A stretch of 64,000 nt of DNA from Bathynomus jamesi. Taxonomy: Eukaryota > Arthropoda > Malacostraca > Isopoda > Cirolanidae. The position numbers and the translations under genes were made by a program. The DNA lies in the NCBI GenBank assembly GCA_023014485.1, contig JAJOZX010005786.1, positions 1-64,000 on the forward strand. The letters run 5' to 3'. The notes under the pieces are model-generated. The model was given only the letters and a program-made list of their open reading frames with translations, ran no database searches and was not told the origin of the DNA. Numbering within the stretch: position 1 is the stretch's first letter; each line of letters opens with the position of its first letter. Positions 46,201 to 56,362 of the stretch are shown here, piece after piece.

Positions 46201-46307
46201 TTATTTTATTTCATTTTGGTTGGCCAATTTCAAGTTTGGACATGAAAAGACACTATATTTTCACTACCAAAATTGATTTGAAAAAAGTTGACAAAATTGA
46301 CACACCT
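43235..46307 (-). mobile_element. AGG(G)TGTG-ended DNA transposon with perfect 8-bp duplication (copy 2)
   Basis: The left end is AGGGTGTGTCAATTTTGGGG at 43235, and the right end on the other strand is AGGTGTGTCAATTTTGTCAA from 46307. GTGTTGGT flanks both sides (43227-43234 and 46308-46315). Deleting the element with one octamer rejoins the host Tc1 transposase in frame (CVG-VFVLFTAKK), which proves the boundaries. The element is 3073 bp and carries the cysteine-rich transposase on the minus strand. Confidence 0.9.
43475..45726 (-). pseudogene. Cysteine-rich transposase of the 8-bp-duplication family, copy 2, two frameshifts
   Basis: ATG at 45726 (MPKLKTRGQSLCHLSLLVG); a splice-acceptor-like TTTTTTTTTCAG lies 15 bp upstream. 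Blocks in order: KLWHKAVETSLGKRKLAKKN, a Cys cluster (CQCPIELCSEANCSPSC, then CRCP), RETAEIATAAWIDEGLI, CLLFDGRRDDTKVLLEVEG, VGGDSTAVNTGWQGGVMTHL, KLGRRLGWIVCDLHTRAPLG, HSRWLTTAIRFCRIWVSK and WPSHTQNVERCVKMVTEA. One frameshift lies near 45170 (in a poly-A run) and one near 44450. An expected glycine-rich 16-residue piece after LHTRAPLG is absent. Asp residues in LFDGRRDD and GGDST are candidates for an RNase H-like active site. This is inference. Confidence 0.8.
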
Positions 46308-46315
46308 GTGTTGGT

Positions 46316-46810
46316 GTGTTTGTTTTGTTCACTGCAAAGAAGCTCATGTGGGTGCTGAAGCCAAATGGTCAGAGTTGGGATGGACAGTATTTTCGTGATA
46401 TTATTCTATCCCAGCATGTTATTCCTTTTCTAAGAAACCCAAACAATGTTATGGATGTCGATCAGGTCACACTTCTGCACGATAAGGCCCCCTGCTTTAA
46501 GGCATTAGCCACTAAACAGTTGTTGCGGAACCATGAGATTGATTTCTTTTGAAATGAAGAATGGCCAGGAAATTCTCCTGACCTGAACGTCTGTGAACAC
46601 ATTGGATCAATTATAAAGGACAAGGTTGAATGTCTCTTGTTTCAAGAACCTGCAGCAAATCGATTTTCGAAGGATACAATGACGCAACACATTGAAACTG
46701 TTTTAGCAAATTTGCGTAACGATGAAGATCTATTCACGTCACTTTTGGCAAGCTACCCAAAGCGAATTCAGGCTGTCTTGGAAGCCAATGGCGGGAACAC
46801 CAAGTTTTAA
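46316..46810 (+). pseudogene. Tc1-like transposase, 3' half, one nonsense codon
   Basis: The sequence continues the 5' half in frame with VFVLFTAKKLMWVLKPNG. The second catalytic residue is in LLHDKAPCFKALA and the third is the Glu of SPDLNVCEHIG, with 37 positions between. TGA at 46550-46552 interrupts the frame between IDFF and NEEWPGN. It ends at TAA 46808-46810. The Tc1-type SPDLNxxE ending argues for Tc1 and against mariner proper. Confidence 0.8.
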
Positions 46811-46924
46811 TTGTTTCTCATTAAATGCAGGATTAAATTCTCTTTTGTAAGGTATGTTTAGTTTTACTGTACCTCTAATGGTTTAGGCCATGGGCGGGGG
46901 GGGCTAAGGTTTATTGGAGCCCCG

Positions 46925-47140
46925 TACATTCCCGAACTCTTATTGAAATTATTTTTAAAGTGGATGAAAGCACATTGTAGAATATGCCTTTTAATTATAT
47001 CTTTGTTTCGAATGAGAACTTTAGAACTCTCTCACTTAATACTATGATTACATTTATTCAGATGGTTAAACAATACTTTGGAGTTATTTGCTGTTCTACA
47101 CGCATATTTATGTTGTTTTACCTGATATCTAAAGTTTTTT
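46925..47140. other. Short unassigned stretch
   Basis: AT-rich, no motif, between the Tc1 right end and the Penelope fragment. Confidence 0.4.
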
Positions 47141-47149
47141 CCGTTTGAC

Positions 47150-47998
47150 CTATTGGTAGGCTCAACAATTTAGTCCCATCTATTAAGTTCACAGTTGAAA
47201 AAGAAAATGATGAAAGCCTATCTTTTCTGGATCTAGAAATTTGGAGATGCTCTAATCAGTTCAAATTTGGAGTCTATCGCAAGCCAACTAAAAATAACTC
47301 TTATGTGCATTTTTATTCTGACCATCATCCCTCGATTAAATCCTCTATTTTCTCTGCTATGTTTCTTAGAACATTGAGAGTTGTCAGTCCTGAATTTTTA
47401 GATTCCGAGTTACGCAACATCATGAATATTGGTACTAAATTATATTATCCTATTTCATTTTTAGATAACAGTCTTAGGAAAGCCAAGAATAGATATTATA
47501 ATAATGTAACTGTAAAGGAATTTGAGCGTAAAAATATCCTTAGCCTACCTTACCATGTTAATTTTCAATATCTTCCGACTTTACTTAAAGCAATTGGCAT
47601 CAATGAACTCTTTAAGTATAATAATACTGTTAAATCACGCCTAATGAAGAATAGCCCGGATAATGTTGTTGGTTGTGTGTATTCGATCGGATGTACACAG
47701 TGTAACTCAGTATATATATATAGGCCAAACGGGTAAAACATTAGATATTAAGGTAAAACAGCATAAATATGCGTGTAGAACAGCTAATAATTCCAATGCT
47801 TTGTTAAACCATATGTATAGATGTAATCATAGCATCAAGTGGGATAGTTCTAAAGCGCTTGTTGAAAACAGAGATATAATAGAAAGAAATATTCTAGAAT
47901 GTGCATTTATCCATTTTAAAAACATTTTCAATAACAGTGCGGGAATGTATAAAATTGACAATATCTTGTTAATTAAAATTCCTTTTGCCTCTCATTAA
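47150..47998 (+). pseudogene. Penelope-like element: reverse transcriptase tail and GIY-YIG endonuclease
   Basis: The frame begins near 47158 with RLNNLVPSIKFTVEKENDES, then LSFLDLEIWRCSNQFKFGVY and RKPTKNNSYVHFYSDHHPS, the conserved end of Penelope reverse transcriptase. After a ~100-residue linker comes the endonuclease start GCVYSIGCTQCNSVYI. A TA-repeat expansion near 47713 shifts the frame at the YIG motif, and the other frame continues GQTGKTLDIKVKQHKYACRT to TAA 47998. The N-terminal reverse transcriptase core is missing, as in typical 5'-truncated copies. The CxxC within the GIY-YIG region is a feature of several Penelope clades. Confidence 0.85.
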
Positions 47999-47999
47999 C

Positions 48000-48153
48000 T
48001 CTTGTTAAGTATGTGCTAATTGTTTTGGTTTCCGCTACGTTCTATACTGTATATTTATGGGCATCTTGCCTTCTTTCTTCATTCTCTGACGAGGTGTAGC
48101 TCTGAATACACGAAAGACCTTGGAATCGTTTTTCTTTTTCCTTGTGGGTTTGC

Positions 48154-48200
<47 letters not shown>

Positions 48201-48573
48201 TATATATATTACGGCGGGTCGATTTGCCACATGTTTTGAAATCGCAAGGTGAATAAGTGCTCAATAGTTAGGTTTGGTTGAGAAATGAACCCAAAAAAAT
48301 GTTTAGAGCAAACGGATAAGGGCCCGCTTGCGGATTTGCAATTAAAGTTTGTTATGGTTTTTGACCCAATTTTCGTCATACGCGATAGGTAAAGTCGTCA
48401 TTTTTTAAGACATAATATTAACTAATTATAGATGTAGCAACTCAATATCATTTTCTATCCCAAGAGGAGACAATGCCTAATGTATACTATGTGTTTTAAG
48501 TGTAAAATGATAAAATTTCGTTGAAAAAACATGCATGTTTGCTAATTTATTCACATATTAGATCTTAACAAGG

Positions 48574-48574
<1 letters not shown>
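48000..48574. other. Unassigned stretch with (TA)n
   Basis: Probable Penelope 3' tail followed by (TA)n at about 48157-48195 and AT-rich DNA without coding motif. Confidence 0.4.
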
Positions 48575-48610
<36 letters not shown>

Positions 48611-48624
48611 ATATATGTGTGTGT

Positions 48625-48699
<75 letters not shown>
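48575..48699. repeat. Long (TA)n microsatellite
   Basis: About 125 bp of nearly pure TA with a short GTGTGTATAC interruption at about 48617. ORFs of alternating Tyr/Ile on both strands are its translation. Confidence 0.95.
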
Positions 48700-48700
<1 letters not shown>

Positions 48701-48839
48701 CAACAAATATACAATGGTTGAGAATGTTTTACTAAATAGTTTATCATACAAAACGATAAAGTCATACAAAATGCTCACAATTTGCCATAGATTAACATAA
48801 ATGGCACAGCTATACCTGGTTCATAGTTAGCATTTGGTC

Positions 48840-49735
48840 CATCCCCCTTTATCGTAATCTCTGTGGCATAGATGCAACATGACGTATGATGAGTAAGTTC
48901 CTTCAGAACATCTCCCACTCAGCCATAGTGTGATCCAGCAGCTGTCGGCTGGTCCACTCCTGCCCAGGCTCCCACGAGTTCACCACATTCCCCAACACGT
49001 TCTCAATGGGGTTGAGGTCACACCCCTTTTAGTGCGCCGTTATACAAATAATGCAGTCTGCAGTTATCCAGAAATAAATCCTAAGTTGTTGTCATAGTAC
49101 TGAAAGAGTTAAAGAACAATTTTATGACCATTATTCGACCAATGTAAATGTGGAAACCGGAAATACAAATGCGTGTAATACGCAAATCTTACTCTAATAA
49201 TAGTATAATATTCTACAACACACAAATACAACATACCTGCATAAAGATAATCTGCTCAGGATAGGGCAAGGCATACGCGCGTACAGAAGGCAGCATCACC
49301 TCCTCCATGATCTCTATATATTGATCTGCCGTAAACCTCCCGTGGATCTCAGTCAGCTCTCCTAGTCCTTGCAGGTTCATCCATCCCCACACATTCGCCG
49401 TCACGTGTCCACTCCTTGCCACTTCGTAAATATTTTGGCGGGCATATCTCGTGTTGTCCTGTCGCCAGCACCGAAGACGGCCGTGAGTTGTAGACGCAAA
49501 CGTCTTCTCGTCAGAAAAGATAACTCTGCTCTAGTATGCGAGATCATCATTTATATGCTGGCGAGCAAACGAGAGCCTGGCCTGACGGTGTCGTTCTTCG
49601 ATCCTTTCTTCTTTTGGCAGGAGTACGGTGGTGATATCTTGCTTCATGCAACCGTCTCCTTACGGCGTCCACTGACACGCCCATATGTAATGTCTCCCGG
49701 ATGGTGACTGCGTTATTGATAGGGTCGTTCTGCAC
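48840..49735 (-). pseudogene. Tc1-like transposase, C-terminal parts
   Basis: Continuing the N-terminal piece at 51818-52036, this stretch reads NDPINNAVTIRETLHMGVSV and DAVRRRLHEARYHHRTPAKR (49735-49550), then VTANVWGWMNLQGLG and IIFMQ just before the second catalytic block. At that point the DNA reads ATGCAG|GTATGT, a good splice donor. The missing part up to GCDLNPIENVLGNVVNSWEP (about 49025-48960, with the third catalytic Glu) may have been an intron or lost. A stop lies just upstream of the GCDLN block. No intact frame remains. Confidence 0.7.
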
Positions 49736-49832
49736 TTCATTAGGATCAATGAAAGAAAGCCACCCCCAGCCCTCTTTAATTCGCTTTCAAAGGTTAACTA
49801 ACGAAAATATAACGACCTAACCTAACCATTAT

Positions 49833-51677
49833 AGGGTGGATCGAATTTACATTTTTTTCGATTTCCATATTCTAATAGAGACAAAAACTTGCGCATGCAT
49901 GAGAAAATAGCCTCTGCAAAATCTTAGCTTAATAGGTAATCATCTTCTGCCCCCGGCAGAGCGATGAAAATCATATTTTAGTAGTCAAAAACGTATTTTT
50001 CTTATAATTTTTAAAATATTTCAATATGCATCAAAATTATTCCTAATAACTATAAAGTCGATGAAAAAGACCTCATATGATCGTTTTTCCAAGCGCGTTG
50101 TCCTACGTTAATATCTTTTGCCCCCGGCAACAACGTCAAATGTTGAAAAAATAGGTAATTTATATACATATTTTCAGATCGGCTCTTTGTCTTAAATAAT
50201 GCATTTATATATTTCCCATAGCATTTATATCGTTGCTTAGGCATGAAATAACACACACGCAAAATTTTATGACTAGAGTAATATCTTCTGTCCCCGAGAA
50301 AAATCTAAATGTGGATTATAATTACGTTAATGCGATGTTATAAGTACGATAAGTACTAAGTACTGCTCCTCGCTTGCTAATTTTATAAAATTAGCAACCC
50401 AGAACTCACCATGAGGAGGTGGCTGTACGTCGAGTTCCACCCTATCCAGCCCCAACCACCCTTCCTTTGGCTGCATGTCGATTTACATACGGTAATCTTT
50501 CTTAGAATCAAATCGTGGAATTTTTGTTCGGGAGTGAAGACGGGAGCGGATGAATCCGTCCCTCTCTTCTATTCCACTTACACTGGCAGAGGCTTCGGTT
50601 ACTAATTTGATGAGTCTCTCGACCGCTTGAGTATGACAAGGGAATAGTGGGATCAGTCCATCAGGCTGGTCTCCCGTCTCAACAAACTCTTTTATTCGGG
50701 TATCAGGTATTGTTTTTGTAACGGGGGGTTCGGTCACCTCAGCCGTTTGCCAGTTGATCATTTCGTAATAGTTTTGACTATCGTAGAGCAGCTCAGGCAT
50801 GGCGAAGGCTCGAATTTCCCCCGCTGGTGATTGTTTTGATCGTGCTTTTAATATTCTTCTCCATCCCAATTCTCTTATGTGTTGCTCATCGGCATGTAGC
50901 ATGGAGATCAAAATATTTTCTGGGTGAGCAAAGAAAGAATTTCTACGGAGGACTTTGTTGGCGATTGTCTTAGATCTTTGAGGCATGGTCTGAGAGAGAC
51001 GCATCATTTCGAAAAAATGTTTTGCGCCCTCAGTGAAACGAGTTTTTCTTTATCTTAAACCAAATTGGTGCGTAAACTGTCATAATGAATCGCACAATTT
51101 CGTTGAAGGTGCTGGAGGGTTCACTGGTTGAAACATAGAGGCGCAGAAATCTATTTGCTGTTGTCAGCCACCTGGAATGCGCCATCTTACCTGGATTTCG
51201 AGCCGCGAGAGCTGAAGAGCAGCTACCGCTCGACACTGCTCTGTAGATGCCTAACAAATATTTTTGGTCAGTGCTCAACTCGGCATCATCTATGTCAATG
51301 TCGGGAGATGGAATGGCATCGAATTCTGTAATTGGAAGTTTTTCGCAGTCGTTCAGTTGTTTTCCAACTGGTCCAGTAAAGCCCATTGGCCCAGTTGTTT
51401 TGCCGTCCAAGTCTTGAATGAGGTGTCGCAGTGATATGAGGTCTTTTTCATCGACTTTATAGTTATTAGGAATAATTTTGATGCATATTGAAATATTTTA
51501 AAAATTATAAGAAAAATACGTTTTTGACTACTAAAATATGATTTTCATCGCTCTGCCGGGGGCAGAAGATGATTACCTATTAAGCTAAGATTTTGCAGAG
51601 GCTATTTTCTCATGCATGCGCAAGTTTTTGTCTTATTAGAATATGGAAATCGAAAAAAATGTAAAATCGATCCACCT
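49833..51677 (-). mobile_element. Foldback derivative of the AGG(G)TG family (copy 3), ~245-bp inverted arms
   Basis: Arms 49833-50078 and 51434-51677 are almost perfect reverse complements, starting AGGGTGGATCGAATTTAC and AGGTGGATCGATTTTAC. The inner end of the right arm reads into coding sequence (DEKDLISLRHLI), and the same ~25 bp is copied at the inner end of the left arm. Three degenerate repeats around ATCTTCTGCCCCCGGCA lie ~170 bp apart at 49941, 50112 and 50282. The flanks do not give a clean duplication. Confidence 0.8.
50483..51450 (-). pseudogene. Cysteine-rich transposase family, C-terminal half, copy 3
   Basis: From 51450: LRHLIQDLDGKTTGPMGFTG, DAELSTDQKYLLGIYRAVSS, KMAHSRWLTTANRFLRLYVS, then a frameshift near 51020 and KVLRRNSFFAHPENILISML, EMINWQTAEVTEPPVTKTIP, LFPCHTQAVERLIKLVTEA and a basic C-terminus to the stop at 50483. 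The order matches copies 1 and 2, but the N-terminal half, including the Cys cluster and both candidate Asp blocks, has been lost. This copy carries the DGKTTGP-type glycine-rich piece that is missing from copy 2. Confidence 0.8.
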
Positions 51678-51817
51678 AACCTGAGGCTGAGTAGTAACCA
51701 ATCGTCAAGGGCGTACAGTTGACCTAACGATTGGTTAGGTTAGGTCGTGATATTTTCGTTAGTTAGCCTTTTAAAGCAAACTAAAGAAGGTTGGGGGTGG
51801 CTTTCTTTCATTGATCC

Positions 51818-52036
51818 GTTGATTATTCTACGGTCTTCTTCTGGGGTAGTCTTTCTTGGTGCCCCACACTTACCACGATCTAGCAGATTCCCAGTCTCCT
51901 GCCACCTCTGCACCCAGCGTCGAACAGTAAGCTTCGAAATTCCCAGTTCCATGGCTATGTCAGCTGCAGAGAGGCCTGCTTCCCGCATACTAATTATCCG
52001 GCCTCGCTGTGCAATTTTATATTAAGCTGGATTCAT
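51818..52036 (-). pseudogene. Tc1-like transposase, N-terminal part
   Basis: The frame is readable from ATG at 52036, with a stop after three residues. From 51988 it is open: MREAGLSAADIAMELGISKL, TVRRWVQRWQETGNLLDRGK and PRKTTPEEDRRIIN, the two HTHs and GRPR-like hook of a Tc1 transposase. It is interrupted at the IIN codons by the palindromic element at 49743-51817; the continuation is at 49735 and below. Confidence 0.8.
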
Positions 52037-52374
52037 TTTCAGAGTCGGTGTTCGTCATACGGTGTAGAAATATGGTATGACTATAGATCATGAGAGTAAC
52101 CATGTCAACACCTCACTTTGGCCCATCAACGTCATTTCACAAACATTAGTATAATATTGTAAGAGTTTATAAGTATATATACTGTAAACCTGGTTAATTT
52201 CGCTGCAGCAAATTTTCGCTCTTTCATGTCCTTGGACGAGTTCGCAGCATCATAATTTCGCGGTCAACAGTTGCTAGTTATAATCTTACAGATTAAAATG
52301 ACGTCATGAATGACGACATTTATTCTGGACTGTGATCGGTCGAGGTTGAGGTCGTATATCAATGCAAGTTTTAC

Positions 52375-52662
52375 CGGACCTTTTCCAGTTTGTGTACCGT
52401 TTTTCATATAATTTATTTTTGAGAATATTTTTGTTAAAACTAACGAAAATATCACGACTTAACCTAACCAATTATCAAGGGCGTACAGTTGATCTATTAT
52501 TAATTATAACATTGTTTCTGGAACATTTACTATTTACTAATAGATCAACTGTACGCTCTTGATAATTGGTTAGGTTAAGTCGTGATATTTTCGTTAGTTT
52601 TAACAAAAATATTCTCAAAAATAAATTATATGAAAAACGGTACACAAACTGGAAAAGGTCCG
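52375..52662. mobile_element. Palindromic element with 6-bp duplication, copy 3
   Basis: 125-bp arms (52375-52499 and 52538-52662) are nearly perfect reverse complements starting CGGACCTTTTCCAGTTTGTG. TTTTAC flanks both sides (52369-52374 and 52663-52668). The inner arm has AACTAACGAAAATATCACGA then CTTAACCTAACCAATTATC, the same core as copy 1, but the outer ~70 bp is unrelated to copy 1. Confidence 0.85.
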
Positions 52663-52709
52663 TTTTACCTCTTGATATGCGGATAAAATTTCAGCAGCAC
52701 TCAAACTAA

Positions 52710-52844
52710 ATGAATCTCTTCACACTGAAACCTATTCATGCTAAATGGATTGTCTCTGCATGGAATAACCTAAACAAAATGAGGGAGGCCGTTTGGAAGG
52801 GTTGGGAAATTAGCAGCATTCATGACATTCTTTTTATAAAGTGA
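52710..52844 (+). pseudogene. pogo/Tigger-like transposase, C-terminal fragment
   Basis: The 44-residue frame reads MNLFTLKPIHAKWIVSAWNN followed by LNKMREAVWKGWEISSIHDI. The pattern LKPLHAKW(I/L)..a is a hallmark of the end of the DDE domain in Tigger/jerky-type proteins. Upstream sequence is interrupted by the palindrome, and the catalytic core is absent. Confidence 0.6.
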
Positions 52845-53093
52845 TAATACAATATAATTTAAAATGTTTTTACTGCTTTTTACTTTACAATCTTTTATTA
52901 CAATATATTGAATTTACTTTTCAAATAAAGTATTTTAATGATCTAAGTTTTATTTTCTTACAATCTTCCAAAGATTAGTTTAAATTTTCAAATTTTGGCC
53001 TGCTGGATATTTTTGCTTAAACTATAACCTACGCGATAAACGCGAAAATTTCGTGCAGGCGACATTTCGCATTCATTAGTATATAAAAAGTTC

Positions 53094-53798
53094 GCATCAG
53101 CTGAAGATCAGGGCCACCAGCCTTCTTTAGTTAGCCTTATAAAGCTACCTAACGAAAATATTACGACCTAACCCCATGGCCGGATTAAGCATTGTTAGGG
53201 CCGGGGGCAATGAATATTTTCGGGCCGGTGTCAAAATGAGTCACTAATCACTATAGTGCCATCCCCGGAGCACAGGTTATCTGACTGTGGTTGAGTAAAG
53301 AATCCCTCGTGTTTCTGGCCTATTTAGATATAGTTTTGAAGGATTTATATTAATATTAAATGATTTATCATGATTTAATTGACTGACTACCCGTACACGT
53401 TTATAATATCAGCTGACTGGGATCGATCAACAGGAAACGAAACAAAAACAAAGATGTGATTACAGAAAATGTATACTTTGTTCACATAAATGGGATACTA
53501 AACTATGTTTTGTGGAAGCGGAATCTAGAATTTTTTTTCTTCCTCACGGTCGACCAATTATTTCAACGGTAGATTATAGCGTTTACATGCCGGTCAGCAT
53601 CTTGGGGCCGGTCAGCATCTGGGGCCAGGGGCAAATGCCCCCTTTGCCCCCATTATAATCCGCTACTGCCTAACCCAACCAATCGTTAGGTCAACTGTCC
53701 GCCCTTGACGATTGGTTAGGTTAGGTCGTGATATTTTCGTTAGTTAGCCTTATAAAGCTAACTCAAGAAGGCTGGGGGCCCTGATCTTCAGGTGATCC
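53094..53798. mobile_element. Palindromic MITE copy 4, interrupted by a hAT MITE
   Basis: Ends GCATCAGCTGAAGATCAGGG at 53094 and CTGATCTTCAGGTGATCC at 53798, flanked by AAAAGTTC on both sides (53086-53093 and 53799-53806). The outer and inner arms match copy 1. A 494-bp insertion (53175-53668) splits the left arm. Confidence 0.85.
53175..53668. mobile_element. hAT-type MITE with perfect 8-bp duplication
   Basis: CATGGCCGGATTAAGC at the left and, on the other strand, CAGTAGCGGATTATAATGGG at the right form imperfect inverted repeats, with GGGGGC..GGGGCAA boxes inside. CCTAACCC flanks both ends (53167-53174 and 53669-53676). There is no coding capacity. Confidence 0.8.
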
Positions 53799-53806
53799 AA
53801 AAGTTC

Positions 53807-53929
53807 TATTGTAGTAGCTGTTCATATTGATTTGCAGTAATCATAATGGAACCTTATTACTGTAGAAGACTAGTAAACTACATGGAGTTCAACGCTGTTC
53901 ACGATCATATTAATTGTTTATCTTTATGA
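53807..53929. other. Short unassigned stretch
   Basis: No motif between the palindromic element and the LINE. Confidence 0.4.
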
Positions 53930-55498
53930 ACACAGACTGATTGAGTTCATGGAAGATAATTTTTCACAGCAGATGGTTACTGAACCAACGCGTGGTGGCA
54001 ATATTTTCGACGTGGTGATGACGAACGACGAAAATATAGTTGAAGGTTTGGAAGTAGGTGAGAAATTTGGGATATAGTTAACACCAAATTATTAGGCTTA
54101 AGCTATTGATAAAAAACAGTAAGGATAATAACGTAATAGAAGTCCCTGATTTTCGTAGGGCTAATTTTGATAGTTTTCCGGACAGGATGAGAGTAGTGGA
54201 CTGGGATAATTTATTTATGGGTAATAACCCAAATTTTCATTGGGAGGCGTTTAAAGAAAGTTTTTTGAATATCGAAAGGGAGTTTATTCCGAGTTGGCCC
54301 CAGCGCACTAGAAATCATGGTAGGCCCAAGTGGTGGACTAAGGAAATAGGAGAGTTCATAAACGAGCGTAACAGAGTGTATAGACTTGATAAGCGCAATG
54401 GCACGGTAGCTTACTTTAATAGATATATCGAGCTTAGAAGTCAGGTTAAAAGATTTAAAGATTTGTTAGGAATGCCAAGCGTAATTTGAGTTACTTGTAG
54501 CTGCGGATAGTAAACATAATCCGAAAAACTTTTTTGACTACATCAAAAATCCTAAGCCGATAAAAGATAACATAGGCACTGTAGTGGACGCTAACAGTAC
54601 TTTGGCTTCCGATGCGCAGGCGATGGCGGGTATTTTTAACAACTTTTTTGTGACAGTTTTCACCGTAGAAGACGTAAATAATGTCCCCGACGTGGACGAT
54701 ATCGTTCCATTTAGTAGCGAGACTATTTTGAATGAAATAACTGTTTACGAGGGTGAGATTGCGCATTATATCGATAAGCTAAAAGTTAGCAAGACTCCAA
54801 ACCCTGACGCGCTTTATCCGAGACATTTGAAAGATTTGAAAAACGTTATCGTAGGCCCATTAACAAAAATTTTTAATAACTCATTGAAAGCGGGAATTAT
54901 TCCTGAAGACTTCAAATTAGCTAACGTTACGCCCATTTTTAAAAAAGGCGACCGCACAGTAGCTAGCAATTATAGACCTACAAGCTTAACGTCAATTGTC
55001 GGTAAACTTTTGGAATCTGTAGTTAGGGATCTTATCATCGATCACTTAGAAAGTCGCAATTTGATTAATAGTAGTCAGCATGGGTTTCGACGCCATAAAT
55101 CTTGTTTAACTAATTTGATAGAGTTTTATAACGAAATAGTGCACGAATACGATAGGCATAGAGCGGCTGACGTTATTTATTTAGACTTTAAAAAAGCGGT
55201 CGATATAGTTCAGCATAGAAGATTAATTGCGAAGGTTAAAGCGCACGGTATACGCGGTCAGGTAGCTAACTGGTAAGAGGAATGGCTTCGTGCCAGGAAA
55301 CAGAGGGGCATTGTTAATGGTAGTGAATCGGGGTGGTTGGATGTAGGTAGCGGTGTCCCTCAGGGTTCAGTGTTAGGCTCATTGTTATTCGTAATTTATA
55401 TTAACGACATAGATGTTGGCTTGACCAGTAACGTGTCAAAATTCGCGGACGATACTACAAGAGGCGGTAAAGTTCTTAACGTGGACGACAGAAATAGG

Positions 55499-55687
55499 GT
55501 GGCCAGACGTCCGGCTTTAGGCGGACAGTCCGCCTTTTGAGCACTCCTTGGGTGGCCCATTTTCAAATTTCCAAATAGGAGGACACTGGTATGTGGCCGT
55601 ACGTTAACATATATATATTATATATAATATATATATGTTAACGTACGGCCACATACGCAGTGTCCTCCTTTTTAAATGGCCACCCGA
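55499..55687. mobile_element. 189-bp hairpin insertion with 12-bp duplication
   Basis: GACAGAAATAGG flanks both sides (55487-55498 and 55688-55699) and the LINE frame is restored if the insertion and one copy are removed. The insert begins GTGGCCAGACGTCCGGC and ends AATGGCCACCCGA. Its right two-thirds is a palindrome (about 55549-55687) around a TA-rich centre, with TGGCCGTACGTTAACATATA and its complement. A 12-bp duplication is unusual for a TIR element and closer to target-primed insertion. Confidence 0.7.
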
Positions 55688-56362
55688 GACAGAAATAGGC
55701 TCCATGACGATGTAAATTGGATTATGGAGTGGACGGATAAGTAGCAGATGCAATTTCACGTAGACAAATGTAAAGTTTTGCATATAGGTTCTCGTAACAA
55801 TAATTACACGTACACGATGGACGATAGACAGTTAGCGAGCGTTGATAAGGAAGAAGATTTAGGCATACGCGTATCTAAGGATTTAAGAGTTAGGGACCAG
55901 TACCTGGAGTCTTGCGCAAAAGCTAATAGGATGTTAGGCTTCATAGCGCATAATTTCGAATTTAAATCGAAGAATATTATATTGCCCCTTTACAATTCCC
56001 TAGTCAGGCCTCACTTAGAATATGCCATTCGATTTTGGTGCCCGTATTTGCGTGAGGATATTGATAAGTTGGAAAGGGTTCAGCGACGCGCCACGAAACT
56101 AATTCTGTCACTACGGAACAAGTCTTACGAAGATAGGATTAAAGAGTTAGACTTTCATTCACTCGAAACTAGGAGATAAAGGGGGGAGCTTATTGAAGTT
56201 TTCAGAATTGTTAATAAAATTGATAACGTAAATTTTGACAAATTGTTCATTTTCGATAATAGCAATACTCGTAATAACGGATTTAAATTACGAGGTAGAC
56301 GTTTCATTACTAACATCGATAAAACCTTTTTTACGTTTAAAGTAATTGATAAATGGAATAAT

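Larger units (their letters stand above)
42478..46924 (+). mobile_element. Tc1-like (DD37E) element carrying a nested insertion
   Basis: The ends are AAGGGGTTCCAAAAAACCTT near 42478 and, on the other strand, GGGGCTCCAATAAACCTTAG from about 46923, then CCCCCC in both. The transposase gene is split at 43234/46316 by a 3073-bp element. Removing that element leaves about 1.37 kb, the usual Tc1 length. Confidence 0.8.
49743..51817. mobile_element. Palindromic MITE copy 2, inside Tc1 and itself interrupted
   Basis: Outer ends are GGATCAATGAAAGAAAGCCA at 49743 and the reverse complement ending GATCC at 51817, followed inward by the shared AACTAACGAAAATATMACGA and CCTAACCTAACC core. Flanks CTTCATTA and GTTGATTA match at 6 of 8 positions, consistent with an old 8-bp duplication. 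A foldback element (49833-51677) has split its left arm from its centre. Confidence 0.75.
52178..53085 (+). mobile_element. pogo/Tigger-like remnant
   Basis: The left text TATACTGTAAACCTGGTTAA followed by GCAAATTTTCGC, and on the other strand from 53085 a run with CGCCTGCACGAAATTTTCGC, form degraded inverted repeats. A coding fragment similar to pogo/Tigger transposase C-termini lies inside, and a palindromic element has been inserted at 52375-52662. The boundaries are approximate. Confidence 0.5.

Noticed and set aside
48565..48800. Tyr/Ile-alternating ORFs on both strands
   Set aside because: Translation of a (TA)n microsatellite.
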